The notes beneath the pieces are model-generated. The model saw only the letters and a program-made list of their open reading frames with translations. It did not search any database and was not told where the DNA came from. This document shows, piece after piece, positions 1 to 11,295 of a stretch of 64,000 bases of DNA. The position numbers and the translations under genes are program-made. Within the stretch, counting starts at the first letter, position 1; every line of letters starts with the position of its first letter. This DNA is from Nilaparvata lugens. Lineage: Eukaryota; Arthropoda; Insecta; Hemiptera; Delphacidae. The stretch is taken from positions 26,534,372-26,598,371 of the forward strand of contig NC_052506.1 in NCBI RefSeq assembly GCF_014356525.2, read 5' to 3'.

Positions 1-216
1 CCCTGGTGGCAGTTATAAGAACTTTTTCAAGATAGTAAATAGGTACTCTATTCTCTATGATCTATACTCACTGAAATCAGTTAATTTCGGCCTGAGCTTC
101 TCCTATCATCTGGTAATCTGTGATTATATCGAAAATCTGGAAGTTTATAGGTTAGTATCATGTTGATAATGTTTACAGTAACTTTCAGTATACTAGATAG
201 TGCTTGAAATCAAATC

Positions 217-450
217 TTGGTAATTATTATGGATGACCGTGAGTATAACATCGACTCATTGGAACTTGATGATATTTACGTTGACAGAGAGGATCATGAA
301 GAAGAAAATTTTGCAAATAATAGTGATAGTGACTCTGATATTTTTATGGACGATTCAGATTTGGACCCTGACTATGTAGTAGGCTTCAGTGAAAACAGTT
401 CTAGTGCATCTGAAAATGAAGTTATGGATATTGATGAACAATTTGTAGGT
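217..450 (+). pseudogene. Acidic N-terminus of a piggyBac-like transposase (fragment)
   Basis: The reading frame starts at an ATG in 229-231 and encodes an Asp/Glu/Ser-rich segment with a DSDLDPDYV motif, which is typical of the acidic leader of piggyBac transposases. It stops at 463-465, where the sequence changes to the middle of a Tigger transposase. The piggyBac body in the same orientation resumes near 2516, so I infer that this is the amino end of that broken gene; about 100 residues that should lie between them are absent. It could instead be the acidic leader of another transposase family, since such leaders are low-complexity. Confidence 0.45.
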
Positions 451-451
451 A

Positions 452-2154
452 TAAAGAGCGAATAATATTCCTATAAGCGGTCCAATTTTGCAGAGTAAAG
501 CAAATGATTTGGCTGAGAAGTTGGGTAGACCTTGCGATATTACATCTGCATGGATACAATGATTTCGCCAGCGCCATGCAATCACAAGTGGTAGAATAAG
601 TGGTGAGGCAGCAGCAGTTCCAACTGGTATTCCTGAAGACTGGTTAAACAATGTGTGGCCAAAATTACGTGATATTTATCCAGATGAAAAAATTTACAAT
701 GCTGATGAAACTGGAATTTTCTTCAAACTGACTCCTGAAAAAACATTACGTTTCAAAGGTGAAAAGTGCACGGGGGGAAATTGTCAAAAGACAGACTAAC
801 TGTTTTAGTTTCCGTGAATATGGATGGGAGTGATAAGCGCAAGCTGATGGTTATAGGGAAAAGTGCTAAACCTCGTTGTTTCAAAAATGTTAATTTATTG
901 CCAGTAACATATGAAAGTAACAAAAGAGCGTGGATGACAAGTGAATTGTTCGCTTCCTGGCTACGAAAATGGGACAATGAACTGAAATTGAAAAATGATA
1001 AAATATTGTTGATGGTAGATAACTGTCCAGCACATCCACATGTTGAAAATCTTACATCTATAAAGTTGGTGTTCCTCCCGCCTAATACAACATCTGTTTT
1101 GCAACCCTTGGATCAAGGTGTTATAAGGTCTCTGAAAGTCAACTATCGGAAACGTCTCATTCTACAAATCATTCAAGATTTGGATGAAGGATGTGAAACA
1201 AAAGTCTCTGTACTCGACGCAATTACAATGTTAGAAAGAGCTTGGAATGAAGTCACATCCATTACAGTGAAAAACTGTTTCAGACATGCAGGATTTTTAA
1301 TGCAGTCTGATAACATTATTGAATCTGCATGCACAGAAGAGTCGTTACAAGAATGGGGGAGAAGTTTGGCTCAACCAGTGTCTCAGGATTTCTTTGAAGA
1401 GTATGAAGAAGTAGACAAGGATTTGGAAACGACGGCAGCTGTAAGTGATGAGGAATTGCTGACTTCGACTTTGAGAGAAGAAGACAACGTTACAAACACT
1501 GAGAAAGACAATGATAATGATGAGGAAATCAATCCACCAACACTGACTGAAGCTTGTAAAGCGATCAAGACAATTTGCCAATTTCTTAGTGTCACAAATA
1601 CAGCAGATGAAGCAACAAAAAATGTTCTATTTAATCTAGAGAAACAGTTTCAAACATCGTACTACAATTCAAAGTGCAAAAAACAAACGAAAATTACAGA
1701 CTTTTTGAAAAAGACCTAATTTTAACATTTTTTTTAGTTCAATTTTTTCTTATTTTGAGTTCAAGTTTTTTTTTATGAAACATTGAATTATTTTCAAACT
1801 AAAATGAAATTTATGAAGTAGCCTACTGAAGTTTTTGAACGGGCCATATTTGTATACTGTATTAACCGGGACTTTCATTTGAATGTGACTTCGTTTGTGA
1901 TTTCGTTTCAATTTTCATAAAAATTATTACAAATTTACAGTACATTATAATAATATAAAGGACGTTTCAGTTTGGAAAGTGTGTTTACCTGGAATAAAAT
2001 GCTGCAACGAAAACGTAAGTGTCATTATTTATGCTGTTTTTTCACTAATGTATACTTTAGTACTTCCTGAGCCTAGTATTGGATATAGTGACTATCGGTT
2101 ATAGTGACCCAAAACTGATGGTCCCTTGAAGGTCACTATAAACGATATTCACTG
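452..2154 (+). mobile_element. Tigger/pogo-type DNA transposon, 5' end missing
   Basis: The element contains a Tigger-like transposase pseudogene and a 3' non-coding tail. The tail ends in CACTG followed by TA (2150-2156), preceded by a sequence that reads CAGTGAATATCG on the minus strand, as expected for a Tigger terminal inverted repeat with a TA target site. No matching 5' repeat is visible between 1 and 452. Coding similarity begins abruptly within the DNA-binding region (RANNIPISGP). The 5' part was therefore lost or replaced by the piggyBac leader. Confidence 0.7.
455..1719 (+). pseudogene. Tigger-like DDE transposase, broken
   Basis: The product resembles CENP-B/Tigger transposases: remnants of the CENP-B helix-turn-helix (NIPISGPILQ, then FRQRHAI), then the DDE_1 catalytic core with NADETG (first Asp), MVDNCPAH (second Asp) and QPLDQGV (third Asp). 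The carboxyl end is acidic and ends ITDFLKK, as many Tigger proteins do. Two lesions are visible: a TGA at 560-562, where related proteins have Arg (CGA to TGA is the simplest change), and a one-base frameshift near 755-770. The first DNA-binding helix-turn-helix is missing. All three catalytic Asp residues remain, but the gene cannot make a full protein. Confidence 0.8.
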
Positions 2155-2156
2155 TA

Positions 2157-2515
2157 TTTGTAATTAGTTCGAAAGCAACTTTGCAATACCACTTCAATCC
2201 TCTACAAAGAGCTGAATTATATGAAGCCATCTGGTCAGAAACATCAATGAATCCCTTAGCTGAATTGTATTCAACAATTGTTGAAGGTTTCTGAAGAACT
2301 CTATTTCGCTTGGTTGGTACATCAACTATAGTAGGTGCAGATTTCGTAGTCAGGAAGAGCACATCTCTCTTATCATACCATTTCCCTACAATAACTTTTG
2401 TGTCACTCTGCAGACATTTCATTTCTCCCTTTCTCAATTTTGCATTTACAACTGTTTTGGGATTATGCTTTCTATTCTTACGCAGTGTTCCTATAAGATG
2501 AGTTTTGTTAGCATT
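2157..2515 (-). pseudogene. piggyBac transposase fragment, inverted
   Basis: On the minus strand, the reading from about 2515 down to 2157 gives a central-to-C-terminal piggyBac segment: THLIGTLRKNRK, then KWYDKRDVLFLTTK, then STIVEYNSAKGFIDVSDQM, then GLKWYCKVAFELI. The IDVSDQM segment holds the third catalytic Asp block (VD..D in the family). The similarity ends at the Tigger terminus on one side and at the forward piggyBac body on the other. It differs clearly from the forward copy, so it is a separate piggyBac lineage and not an inverted part of the same gene. Confidence 0.75.
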
Positions 2516-3761
2516 AAGCTCGAGGTCAAACGATTGCCCAGTTACAGGGATTACTGGTCATCAGATATTGATCTCAATGACCCATACATTTCCAAACTGA
2601 TGCCATTGAATCGGTTTAGTTGGCTTCTCGGGAATTTGCATGCTAATGATAATAGTCTCCAGCCAAGGAGAAATGACCCAAATTTTGACAAGTTGTATAA
2701 GATAAGACCATTTATTGACTTGATTTCAAAAAATTTCTCTGACTCATTTAACCCAAATTCCGATTTGGCTGTAGATGAGTCTGTGATACAATTTAAAGGG
2801 AGATGTCACTTGAAACAGTACTTGCCCAAAAAACCTATAAAACGCGGCTACAAAGTTTGGGTTTTATGTGATAAATCTGGGTATGTTTTAAAATTTGAAA
2901 TTTATACAGGTAGGGCAGAATGTTCAGAAGAATTTGGGGGAAAATGTTGTGAAAAGGCTTGTGGAAGCATACAAAGGTAATAACCACACAGTTTATTTTG
3001 ATAACTATTTTACAACTTTTAATCTGATGGAAGATTTGAAAAGTATTGGGTTCAATGCATGCGGTACAGTAAATAAAAATAGAATAAATCTTCCTAAATT
3101 TAAAGATGAAAAAGGAATGGCTCGAGGTGAATATGATTGGTATGCAAATGACAATATCATTGCTTTGAAGTGGAAGGACAACAATGCTGTCCACTTGCTA
3201 TCTAATTTTCATAACCCAAAGGAAGTTGAACAGGTAAAGAGAAGAGCTCGTACTGGAGAGAGAAATAGCATGAGTTGTCCAGCTGCTATTTGTGATTACA
3301 ACAAAAATATGAATTTCGTGGATAAATTTGATCAAATGAAATCGACATATGAGATAGATAGAAAAAGCCGCAAATGGCGGCACAGAATTTTTTTTTATTT
3401 CATTGATGCTGCGGTTGTCAATGCTTCCATTCTGCATAAATGTTTGCCTGTAGAAAGACATGAGATGAAGGATTTCAGAAGAAAGATTGTTTTTGGTTTG
3501 ACATGCCAATCTCATGTTGCCGCTTCTAAAAAAAGAAGTGTGGCAACAAATGATGCTTTAAATAGGTTCAAACCAAAAGTCCCACTTGAAATAAGGGAAT
3601 CAGGATCTGAACACCAGCCAGAGAGATCCACACGTAGGAGATGTGCTTTGTGCAGTACAAAAATAAAAGTAAAACAAACATTCTGGATATGTTCTGTTTG
3701 TAGAGTACCTTTGTGCTTAAGTAACACAAGGTCTTGTTTCCAAAAATTTCACAAGAAATAA
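2516..3761 (+). pseudogene. piggyBac transposase (DDD core and Cys-rich C-terminus), frameshifted
   Basis: Similarity begins at RLPSYRDYWS and continues through LMPLNRFSWLLGNLHANDN. The catalytic blocks are LAVDESV (first Asp), VYFDNYFTT (second) and NFVDKFDQMK (third). The gene ends with a zinc-ribbon-like Cys-rich tail (CALCSTKIKVKQTFWICSVC). A one-base frameshift near 2905-2915 splits it, with 171 codons before and about 288 after. Apart from that lesion the body is well preserved. The amino end is lacking unless the acidic leader at 217-450 belongs to it. Confidence 0.85.
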
Positions 3762-3803
3762 CTTGAATAGGCTATCTGTTTGGTTTTTCTAGTTTTCCAA
3801 TAT

Positions 3804-4258
3804 TGACGCTTGGTTGCTCAGTCAGCCGGAGAATTCCGTTCAACATCATTTATATTATTAAGATTCATTTTACAAATAATATTAAGAATAACAAAAAAAA
3901 ATTATTATTTATGAATGCTGTTTTAAATTTTCGCGCAATGAACAGCAATAGTAGCAGAAGAATTCAGTTGTGCCAGCTCAGCAAAGAGCTTACATTCATC
4001 AGAAGAGAAAAATATGTATATCAGGATAATTATTATTATATATATATAATAAAAAAGATGATAAATACTATTTTTAATTAAATTTATAACAAGTAACAGT
4101 AAAATATTATCAATTAACAAGTACAAATTACCAATCTACATTTTTGGTTGGTAGCAGCTGTGATGGCAACATTGATCTCTTTGATCTCATCAAATTTTGT
4201 GTGAAAAGATCACATTTTTAACTAATCATTGAACTTACGACTAAGCAACCAAGCGTCA
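3804..4258. mobile_element. MITE with about 20-bp terminal inverted repeats
   Basis: GACGCTTGGTTGCTCAGTC at 3805-3823 is matched in inverse orientation at 4239-4257 with one mismatch. The roughly 455-bp interior is AT-rich and has no coding similarity; the short frames inside it look spurious. I cannot identify a target duplication or assign a superfamily. Confidence 0.6.
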
Positions 4259-4261
4259 GAG

Positions 4262-4720
4262 TATCAACTGGAACTTTTGGTTTGAACCTCTTCACTTACA
4301 AATATAATTAGAATAGAGATAAGTTACTAGAAAAATAATAAATTAGAATAGAATGTTTTATTTTATTAGTGAGTTTTTCTTAATTTTTTTCTTCAATTAG
4401 TGATAAAACTATGTTATTTAAAAATAAATATTTCTTAAAATCTTTTACTACTGATTAATATTTTATCTCATGAATATTTTGTTGTACTTGTACATAAATA
4501 TTATACAATTGACTATATTGAATAAAAAAACACATAAATTTCTCTTATTACTTGAGAATTTGTTTTTTTTTAGTTTTACAATATTTAGAATATCAACTGG
4601 GACTTTTGATTTGAAACTCTTCACTTGCAAAGACTTAGAATAATTTAGTATAGGAGTATTAGAAAATAGAATAAATTAGAATAGAATAAAATATATTATT
4701 TTGTCAGTGATTTCTTGCCA
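4262..4720. repeat. Diverged direct repeat, two copies about 330 bp apart
   Basis: The stretch starting TCAACTGGAACTTTTGG (about 4262-4380) recurs at about 4593-4720 starting TCAACTGGGACTTTTGA. Both continue through CTCTTCACTT and AATAAATTAGAATAGAAT. This looks like an old tandem duplication of AT-rich sequence. No function is apparent. Confidence 0.6.
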
Positions 4721-6480
4721 AATTCACTGTTCTAGATGCACTCTAAATTAATGATGGGAATCATTATCATTTTGTTTATTATCCTTATTATTATGTTTGT
4801 TTTTCTACTCATAAAAAATAATATGAACTCATGAATATTTTGTTCTATTGTACATTAATATTATACTGAATTGAAACACATCCATTTCTTGTATTATTAT
4901 TACATCCACAGGACCATCTTTTGATTGATATGATCAATTTTACATTTTCAAGTAACAAGTCCAGTAGTTGCATGGTGATGCAAAAAATGCATCACCTATT
5001 ATCAAGGTGATTTGATCCTATCCGGAGTTGAGTTGTAGCAGTGGTAGCGGACGGTTGTGTTTTGGAGCAGCTCAGATAAGATAACCTGTTTCCATTCATT
5101 TCTTGCTTTTCAGAAATTAACGTAGATTTTCGTTTCATAACTATTACAGTAACATAATATCTTAATTTTTGCACGCCATTACATTTAAAAAATAACTTTA
5201 ATAACATCATTCAGTAAGTAACCTCTTTAATAATATTATCATTAATTAATAATTTTTTTTTATACTAATACCTCAACCTCTCACTGCATCAAATACTGAA
5301 TCAGTAGTTCAAATTAAAGGTAATTTAAAGGTAACTTCAGTAGTTTCTTACTAATAGTATTTTTCATTCTCTGTTTTATCAATAGATATAGTAATAATAA
5401 TAAGAATATAGTATAAAATAAATTAATTCCATATTTAATCAAGAATTGATCAACCATTTCCTTTTCATTCACGACAGAAGTTGGCAAAGTACATTTATTC
5501 ATTGTAAATCCACGTTTATTATATCAATCTAAATTTACTCAGTGAAGTTCAAATATCTATTGAAACTTCTATTTTTATCAAATAACTAGTACAATTAATA
5601 AATAGAATTACTTTATTTCAACAATAAATTTGAATAATCTAAACCTTTTTAAACGTTCTCAACAATTTGAACGTGTCAGACCATTGTGATAGATTCAGAC
5701 CACTCCTTTCCAGAACCAAATTCCATTTCAACCATTTTCTGTAATAAACTTCGTAATTATTTGTCTTCTCATCGCTATTTTTCACGTTAAACAGATATTG
5801 TACAGGCCGAAATGGATGTTGAATTGGCGAGCTGCTTTGTGGAATATCTGTAAACATCGCATCTTGCGGCAGTTGCTCGTGGCCTGGGCCATGACAGGGC
5901 ACGACCAACATTAATCCATTTCGCATTATTTTTTGCCTGATTGTTATAATTGAAATAATTATTTTTTCCGGTTATTGGTGGAGCGGAGTTGGGGACGGGG
6001 AGAGTCTGAAAGCCGTTGTCAGGGTTTGATGCGCAAGTGAAATTATCGTGAAGATAAGACTGGTTTTTGTTCGAGTCAGATAACCGCTATCTCCTTTTCA
6101 TTCAACAGCAATAACTTTGAATTTTTCTGCTTTCCAATCTACAGGATACAGTACCTATTTTAATTATTATCAGCCAGTACAGAATTTTCTCAGCCGGTAA
6201 TAAAAAAAAATAAATAAAAAATAAACAGTATCATAATATATTAGTATCATAATAATTAACATCTAAATCTCCTCTTTCAGTTAAAACCTACTTAAAAAAA
6301 TAATAATAAAATAAAACAAAAATTATCAATCGGATGTAATAATCAAAATGAAATAGATAATTTAAAAACTATTGATACCTGGGACATTGATTTTTCTTTC
6401 AATACTAACTTCTATATTTAGAGTAGTTCCATCACATTTAATATTTTAGCAAATAAATTGGTGTTGATGTATCTGTCTAG
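4721..6480. other. AT-rich non-coding stretch with one unexplained minus-strand ORF
   Basis: No transposase, polymerase or RNA gene is recognisable. A short hairpin (GGTGATGCA, 5-base loop, TGCATCACC) lies at 4974-4996. The only reading frame of note is 5639-5926 on the minus strand (95 codons, ordinary amino-acid composition, less AT-rich than its surroundings). It is preceded by CAG and followed by a possible GT donor, so it might be a single exon, but I recognise no family and cannot exclude chance. Confidence 0.35.
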
Positions 6481-6601
6481 TCGTATTGTTTCTTACTGGT
6501 ATTGAGTTGCATTTGAATATTGTTGCTGTAAGAATTGTGTTTATGAGTCGCAATATTCTCTCTGTTCAAGTGTAATAGTCTTAGCATACGGTACGATAAT
6601 A

Positions 6602-8170
6602 ATGGCACTTGAACTTATAAAGACTGCTAAAGGGCAGCCAGGAATTGTATTTGAAGATTTCCGGTACAGTAGGGCAGTCAAACAGCGCTCAGGGGAAATT
6701 GTATGGTGTTGTACTAATAAATACTGCTCAAGCTGCATTCGAACTGACTCTATTAAATCTAAAGTGGTGGGAGAGCCAGGTAAACACAATCATGATCCAC
6801 CAGCAACTAAACGGATGTTAGACGTACAAGAAGAAAATGTTGACAGCGATGATGCAAATTCGACAGGCCCGTCCTCACTCACATCACTACTCTCGCCTTA
6901 TGTAACACTTACACCAGAAACTCCAAAATATAAATCTATTTCAGAGGAAAATAAATATCTTAGGCAAAGAGTGGCTGAACTAGAATACATGAAAAATGCG
7001 TTGACAGATAGAGCAGTAGTACTAGAGCAGCAATTGATGGAAAGGGAGGAAGCTACTACAAATAGGAAGTGTGATGGAAATTGTAACAGTAACTCTAAGC
7101 ACATGATAGATATCGCATCACAGACTGATGGTTCCTCTGATGTTGTATATGACTCGCATTTGAAAGAGGACAGCAAGAGTGAGAAACGGACCAAGTCGCT
7201 ATCCACTGGGGTGGAAGACTCCTCAACTATTGAATCATTATTAAATCTGCATCGCAAATCTGTTGATTATTTAAAAAATGTTAACGATAGGTTTCAAGAA
7301 GATATTATGGCTCTACAGAGAGATCTGTTGGAGAGTCGCCAACAGCTACTCAGAACAGAGGAGACAAATTGTTGTCTTCAGCGAACAATTAGTGATCTAG
7401 CAAATGATATCGCTCTATTCAAAGAAATGAAACCGATCCAAATGAATTCCACAGATGAATTTTCATGCAGAAGTAGTATGAGCAATCTTAGGAGATCTGA
7501 TGAAGTGAAGATTAACATATGGTCGGATAGTCATGGGAGGGGAGTCCGTGAGTTGCTGGATCAGGCCTTGCCCTCAAATATTACTTGCACCTCATTTGTA
7601 GCTCCTGGAGCTCCTATTGAAAAAATATGTCAATCTATATTAAACGATTCTCAGATAAAAACTAGTCCTAATAGGGAAAATGAATGGACGATTATAATAG
7701 GAGGTACAAATAGTGTCACTGATGATTTTTCTGAGAATCATATTAAGGTGTATCTGAGGTGGCTGGTCAGGGTTATGGAGGAACATGCTAATAGAAATTT
7801 AATTATTACTACTATTCCTTACAGGTACGACTTATTTGCTAACTCACACATAAATTTGATGATTACTAAACTGAATAGAGCCATCCGAAAAATTCAGTAT
7901 GTGAGTAACGTTAAAATTGTCGATCTCTGGATGTTTGAACCGACTAAGCATACACGGCATGGCCTTCATATGAACAGGTTGGGAAAGAAAACAGTATGCA
8001 AATTGATAGCGGGTATCATAACAGGAAAAAGAGAGCAGATAGAACAGACACATGAAAACGGCAGCCTTTACAAGCAGAAAAAGAATAATGTAATTGCATT
8101 TAAAGACACCATACAACCTTCACACAATATTCAATCTGTTGAGACATGTGACCTGATTGATTTAAACTGA
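6602..8170 (+). CDS. LINE ORF1: FLYWCH zinc finger + coiled coil + SGNH hydrolase
   Basis: The product is 522 residues. Residues about 8-62 match a FLYWCH-type zinc finger (FEDFRYSRA, WCCTNKYCSSC, HNHD), a DNA- or RNA-binding module. Residues about 115-150 and 205-285 are heptad-rich and probably coiled coil, as expected for a self-associating ORF1 protein. Residues about 303-470 resemble an SGNH/GDSL-like hydrolase: WSDSHGRG with candidate catalytic Ser310, IIIGGTNS with Asn370, and HTRHGLHMNRLGK with His456. Esterase-type ORF1 domains are known from CR1-clade LINEs, but the added FLYWCH finger is less usual. The start at 6602 is the first ATG in the frame that includes the whole finger. Its role in retrotransposition is inferred. 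Confidence 0.8.
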   Translation: MALELIKTAKGQPGIVFEDFRYSRAVKQRSGEIVWCCTNKYCSSCIRTDSIKSKVVGEPGKHNHDPPATKRMLDVQEENVDSDDANSTGPSSLTSLLSPYVTLTPETPKYKSISEENKYLRQRVAELEYMKNALTDRAVVLEQQLMEREEATTNRKCDGNCNSNSKHMIDIASQTDGSSDVVYDSHLKEDSKSEKRTKSLSTGVEDSSTIESLLNLHRKSVDYLKNVNDRFQEDIMALQRDLLESRQQLLRTEETNCCLQRTISDLANDIALFKEMKPIQMNSTDEFSCRSSMSNLRRSDEVKINIWSDSHGRGVRELLDQALPSNITCTSFVAPGAPIEKICQSILNDSQIKTSPNRENEWTIIIGGTNSVTDDFSENHIKVYLRWLVRVMEEHANRNLIITTIPYRYDLFANSHINLMITKLNRAIRKIQYVSNVKIVDLWMFEPTKHTRHGLHMNRLGKKTVCKLIAGIITGKREQIEQTHENGSLYKQKKNNVIAFKDTIQPSHNIQSVETCDLIDLN

Positions 8171-8223
8171 TTAGTCATGACAACTATGATAAAAATTATT
8201 TTTTATCAAGGCAAATAAATGAC

Positions 8224-11200
8224 ATGAATAAAGATAATGTTCAGAAGAGGAATATAGACAACACTTCTACAAAAGAGGTGAATTTTATGACAGAGGTAAA
8301 TAATTGTGTAGATTTAACAGAGCAAGAGTCCTTAATAGATGAAAGTAATGGGTCAAGGGTGGAACAAGGTGAGATTATGGATCTGAATGGACTCGACAGG
8401 TCATATGTTATGTGTTTGAATATCCAGGGGTTTGCAGGGAAAATTGATGAAATAGAGGCTACCTTTGAAACATATAAGCTTAGACCATTGGCAATCTGTT
8501 TGAGTGAGCATTGGCTGGGGGCGGCAAATTCAGGTATCCTAAACTCTCTCACTGGCTATTCCTTGAGGTCTCTTTTTTGTAGGAAAAATAAGGCTAGAGG
8601 AGGAGTTGCAGTTCTACTCAGAGATGAAATTTCTTATCTAGTGAGAGATGATATTGGCGGTTTGTCAGTGGAGTGTTTGCTTGAGATTTCGGCAGTGGAG
8701 TTGAGGGATGATTGTTTTCAAAAAGGAAGGGGCACTGTTATCGTTTCAATCTATAGGCCACCCAATGCTTCATTCAAGGAATTTTTATTTAGTCTTGAAT
8801 TGCTTTTTAAAAGATTACGTCTTGAGTCAATAAAGAAAAGTATATTTGTTTGTGGCGACTTTAATATTAATATATTGGATCAAAAGTCTAATAATAGCAA
8901 AAAGTTCCTGAATCTATGTTCTTCTTATCATTTGGGACCTATGAATAATTCCCCTACAAGAGTTCAATTTCAATGCAATCACACATCTATATCTTGCATA
9001 GATATTATTTTGACAAACTTAGAAATAAGTAATTTGAACTGTACTACTCTGGATATTGGGCTGTCAGACCATCATGCATTGTTCTTTCAGGTTTCTGAAG
9101 CTGCTTTGAAAATTAAAGGATCCTATGTAAGTAAAAGATATTTTCCAGAACCTGCTATTAAAAATTTTACCTCACGGTTGGAAAGGGAGACTTGGGAGAG
9201 TTGTTTGAGAGCCACTTCCTGTTTGGAGGGTTTTGGCAGGTTTTTTCATAGTTATAGACAATGTTTCTTGGAGTCTTTTCCATTGAAAACATTCAAGGTG
9301 AACACTGGTGACAGAGCTTGTAGGGGATGGCTGACTAAAGGTATTAAGGTATCATGTAAACGCAAAAGGGAAATTCTTGAGATGTTGCATTGCAATCCTA
9401 ACCCTACCACTATGGAATATTTCAAGAAATATAAACTAATTCTGAGAAATGTTATAAGATTGGCAAAAAGGAAATTCCTATCTCACTGCATTACTTCTTC
9501 CAGCAATGTAACAAAGACAACTTGGAGGGTTATCAAAAATACACTTGGTATTAATAAAACTGCAGGTCCTTGTCCGGTACTCAGGATGGGCTCCAGCTTG
9601 ATCTCTGATCCACAACAGGTGGCCAATTCCTTCAATAAGTATTTTAATACAGTTGCTGAAGGATATATAAACTTATCTTCAAGGAATTCGGCTGGTGGAA
9701 GGAGATATGAGAGGACCTTTGATGCTCCCCATAATAAGCCTAAATCAGCTTTCCATTTCAAAGAAATAACATGTGATGAGGTACTCAATATTATCAATGG
9801 TTTAAAAAATAGCAGATCATCAGGGTGGGATGAAATTCCAACATTTATTTTGAAACGAACTGCTCAGCTTATTTCAAAACCTCTCTCACATGTTATCAAT
9901 TTGTCGTTTGGAAGGGGGGAATTCCCAGATTTACTAAAATTCTCATCCATAAAGCCACTGTATAAGAAGGGTGATTCACAGGAAATGTCAAACTTCAGGC
10001 CAATTTCTCTGGGAACGGTATTTTCAAAAATATTTGAGAGAGCAGTTCATATTCAGTTGAATTCCTATTTTGAGAGAAATAATCTTTTCTGTGATTCCCA
10101 GTTTGGATTCAGGAGGGGTAGAGGTATTGACAATGCTGTTTTTGGACTGAATAAGGAGGCTCTTAGTGCTTTGGATGGATCGCAGAAGGTACTTGGTATC
10201 TTTTGCGATCTGTCCAAGGCCTATGATTGCGTGGATCATGACCTGCTTTTGTCCAAGTTGTGGCACTATGGTGTGAGGGGAGTTGAATTTTTGTGGCTGC
10301 AATCATTCTTGCGGGGTAGATACCATAGGGTTTCAGTTGTTGCTGATGGAATGGTTTTCAACTCTACTTGGTTGGCAATGAATCGGGGTATTCCACAGGG
10401 ATCTATTTTGGGACCATTGCTCTATCTGGTATATGTAAATGATATCTCAAAATTTGTTAATTATGATCTAACTCTATTTGCTGATGATACAACAGCTCTC
10501 ATTAAGGGTGGAAATGTTGATTCTTTGTTTGAGGGAGCAAAAACTTGTTTGAATGAGCTTAATGAGTGGTTCAACTATAATGGTTTGTCATTGAACCCTA
10601 GTAAAACCAAATTGGTGCCTTTTCATGCTCGAAATGCCCAGGGAACGTTTCATGTTAAACTAGACTCAGATACCACCTTGAAGCCCTCTGATGGAACCAC
10701 TTTTCTGGGATTGTTCTTGGATAGTGATATGAAGTGGAAGTCTCACTCTTCTGAACTGTTGAGGAAGCTGAGTAGAGCAACATTTGCGGTGGGTGTGATC
10801 TCCAGGGTTGCAGGTACAAGTACAGCGTTAATTGTGTATCATGCGTATTTTGCATCCCATCTACGCTTTGGTATCATTTTTTGGGGCAGAACAACAGAAT
10901 TTGAATCTATTTTCAGGACTCAAAAAAAAGCTTTGAGGCGAATATTCGGCCTGACAGACAGGTGTTCTTGCAGACCCATATTTAGAGAACACTCCCTCCT
11001 TACAGCCCCGGCAGTTTATGTCTTAGAGTTAGCTCTATTTGTTTTTAGAAATAAGGACCGTTTCCAGGAGAGACAAGTGGCGCATTTATATAACACGCGA
11101 TTCAGGGGACTCAGGTATCCAGAGCACAGGCTGACTCTCTTGGAGAAGGGCCCTTATTACATGGGCATCAAGGTTTACAATGTCCTACCACAGATAGTCA

Positions 11201-11295
11201 AGGAAAGTGCTACTCCTGGTTTATTTAAGAAAAAATTAAAAACCATTCTCATAGGTATGTGTCCCTATAAAGTTGAGGAATTTTTTGAGAGATGA
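8224..11295 (+). CDS. LINE ORF2: endonuclease and reverse transcriptase
   Basis: The product is 1023 residues. Residues about 55-300 form an exonuclease-endonuclease-phosphatase domain (LNIQGFAGK, SEHWLG, VSIYRPPN, CGDFNIN, LSDHHALFF), which nicks target DNA. Residues about 520-800 form the reverse transcriptase: FRPISLGTVFSKIFE, FGFRRGRG, FCDLSKAYDCVDH, GIPQGSILGPLLY and the catalytic FADD at residues 752-755. The region after about 850 is the usual LINE C-terminal segment (HLRFGIIFWG, IQKKALR-like). No stop or frameshift interrupts it. The motif set fits the CR1/jockey group; finer placement needs a tree. It begins 53 bp after ORF1, so reinitiation or a separate ATG start is likely. Confidence 0.93.
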   Translation: MNKDNVQKRNIDNTSTKEVNFMTEVNNCVDLTEQESLIDESNGSRVEQGEIMDLNGLDRSYVMCLNIQGFAGKIDEIEATFETYKLRPLAICLSEHWLGAANSGILNSLTGYSLRSLFCRKNKARGGVAVLLRDEISYLVRDDIGGLSVECLLEISAVELRDDCFQKGRGTVIVSIYRPPNASFKEFLFSLELLFKRLRLESIKKSIFVCGDFNINILDQKSNNSKKFLNLCSSYHLGPMNNSPTRVQFQCNHTSISCIDIILTNLEISNLNCTTLDIGLSDHHALFFQVSEAALKIKGSYVSKRYFPEPAIKNFTSRLERETWESCLRATSCLEGFGRFFHSYRQCFLESFPLKTFKVNTGDRACRGWLTKGIKVSCKRKREILEMLHCNPNPTTMEYFKKYKLILRNVIRLAKRKFLSHCITSSSNVTKTTWRVIKNTLGINKTAGPCPVLRMGSSLISDPQQVANSFNKYFNTVAEGYINLSSRNSAGGRRYERTFDAPHNKPKSAFHFKEITCDEVLNIINGLKNSRSSGWDEIPTFILKRTAQLISKPLSHVINLSFGRGEFPDLLKFSSIKPLYKKGDSQEMSNFRPISLGTVFSKIFERAVHIQLNSYFERNNLFCDSQFGFRRGRGIDNAVFGLNKEALSALDGSQKVLGIFCDLSKAYDCVDHDLLLSKLWHYGVRGVEFLWLQSFLRGRYHRVSVVADGMVFNSTWLAMNRGIPQGSILGPLLYLVYVNDISKFVNYDLTLFADDTTALIKGGNVDSLFEGAKTCLNELNEWFNYNGLSLNPSKTKLVPFHARNAQGTFHVKLDSDTTLKPSDGTTFLGLFLDSDMKWKSHSSELLRKLSRATFAVGVISRVAGTSTALIVYHAYFASHLRFGIIFWGRTTEFESIFRTQKKALRRIFGLTDRCSCRPIFREHSLLTAPAVYVLELALFVFRNKDRFQERQVAHLYNTRFRGLRYPEHRLTLLEKGPYYMGIKVYNVLPQIVKESATPGLFKKKLKTILIGMCPYKVEEFFER

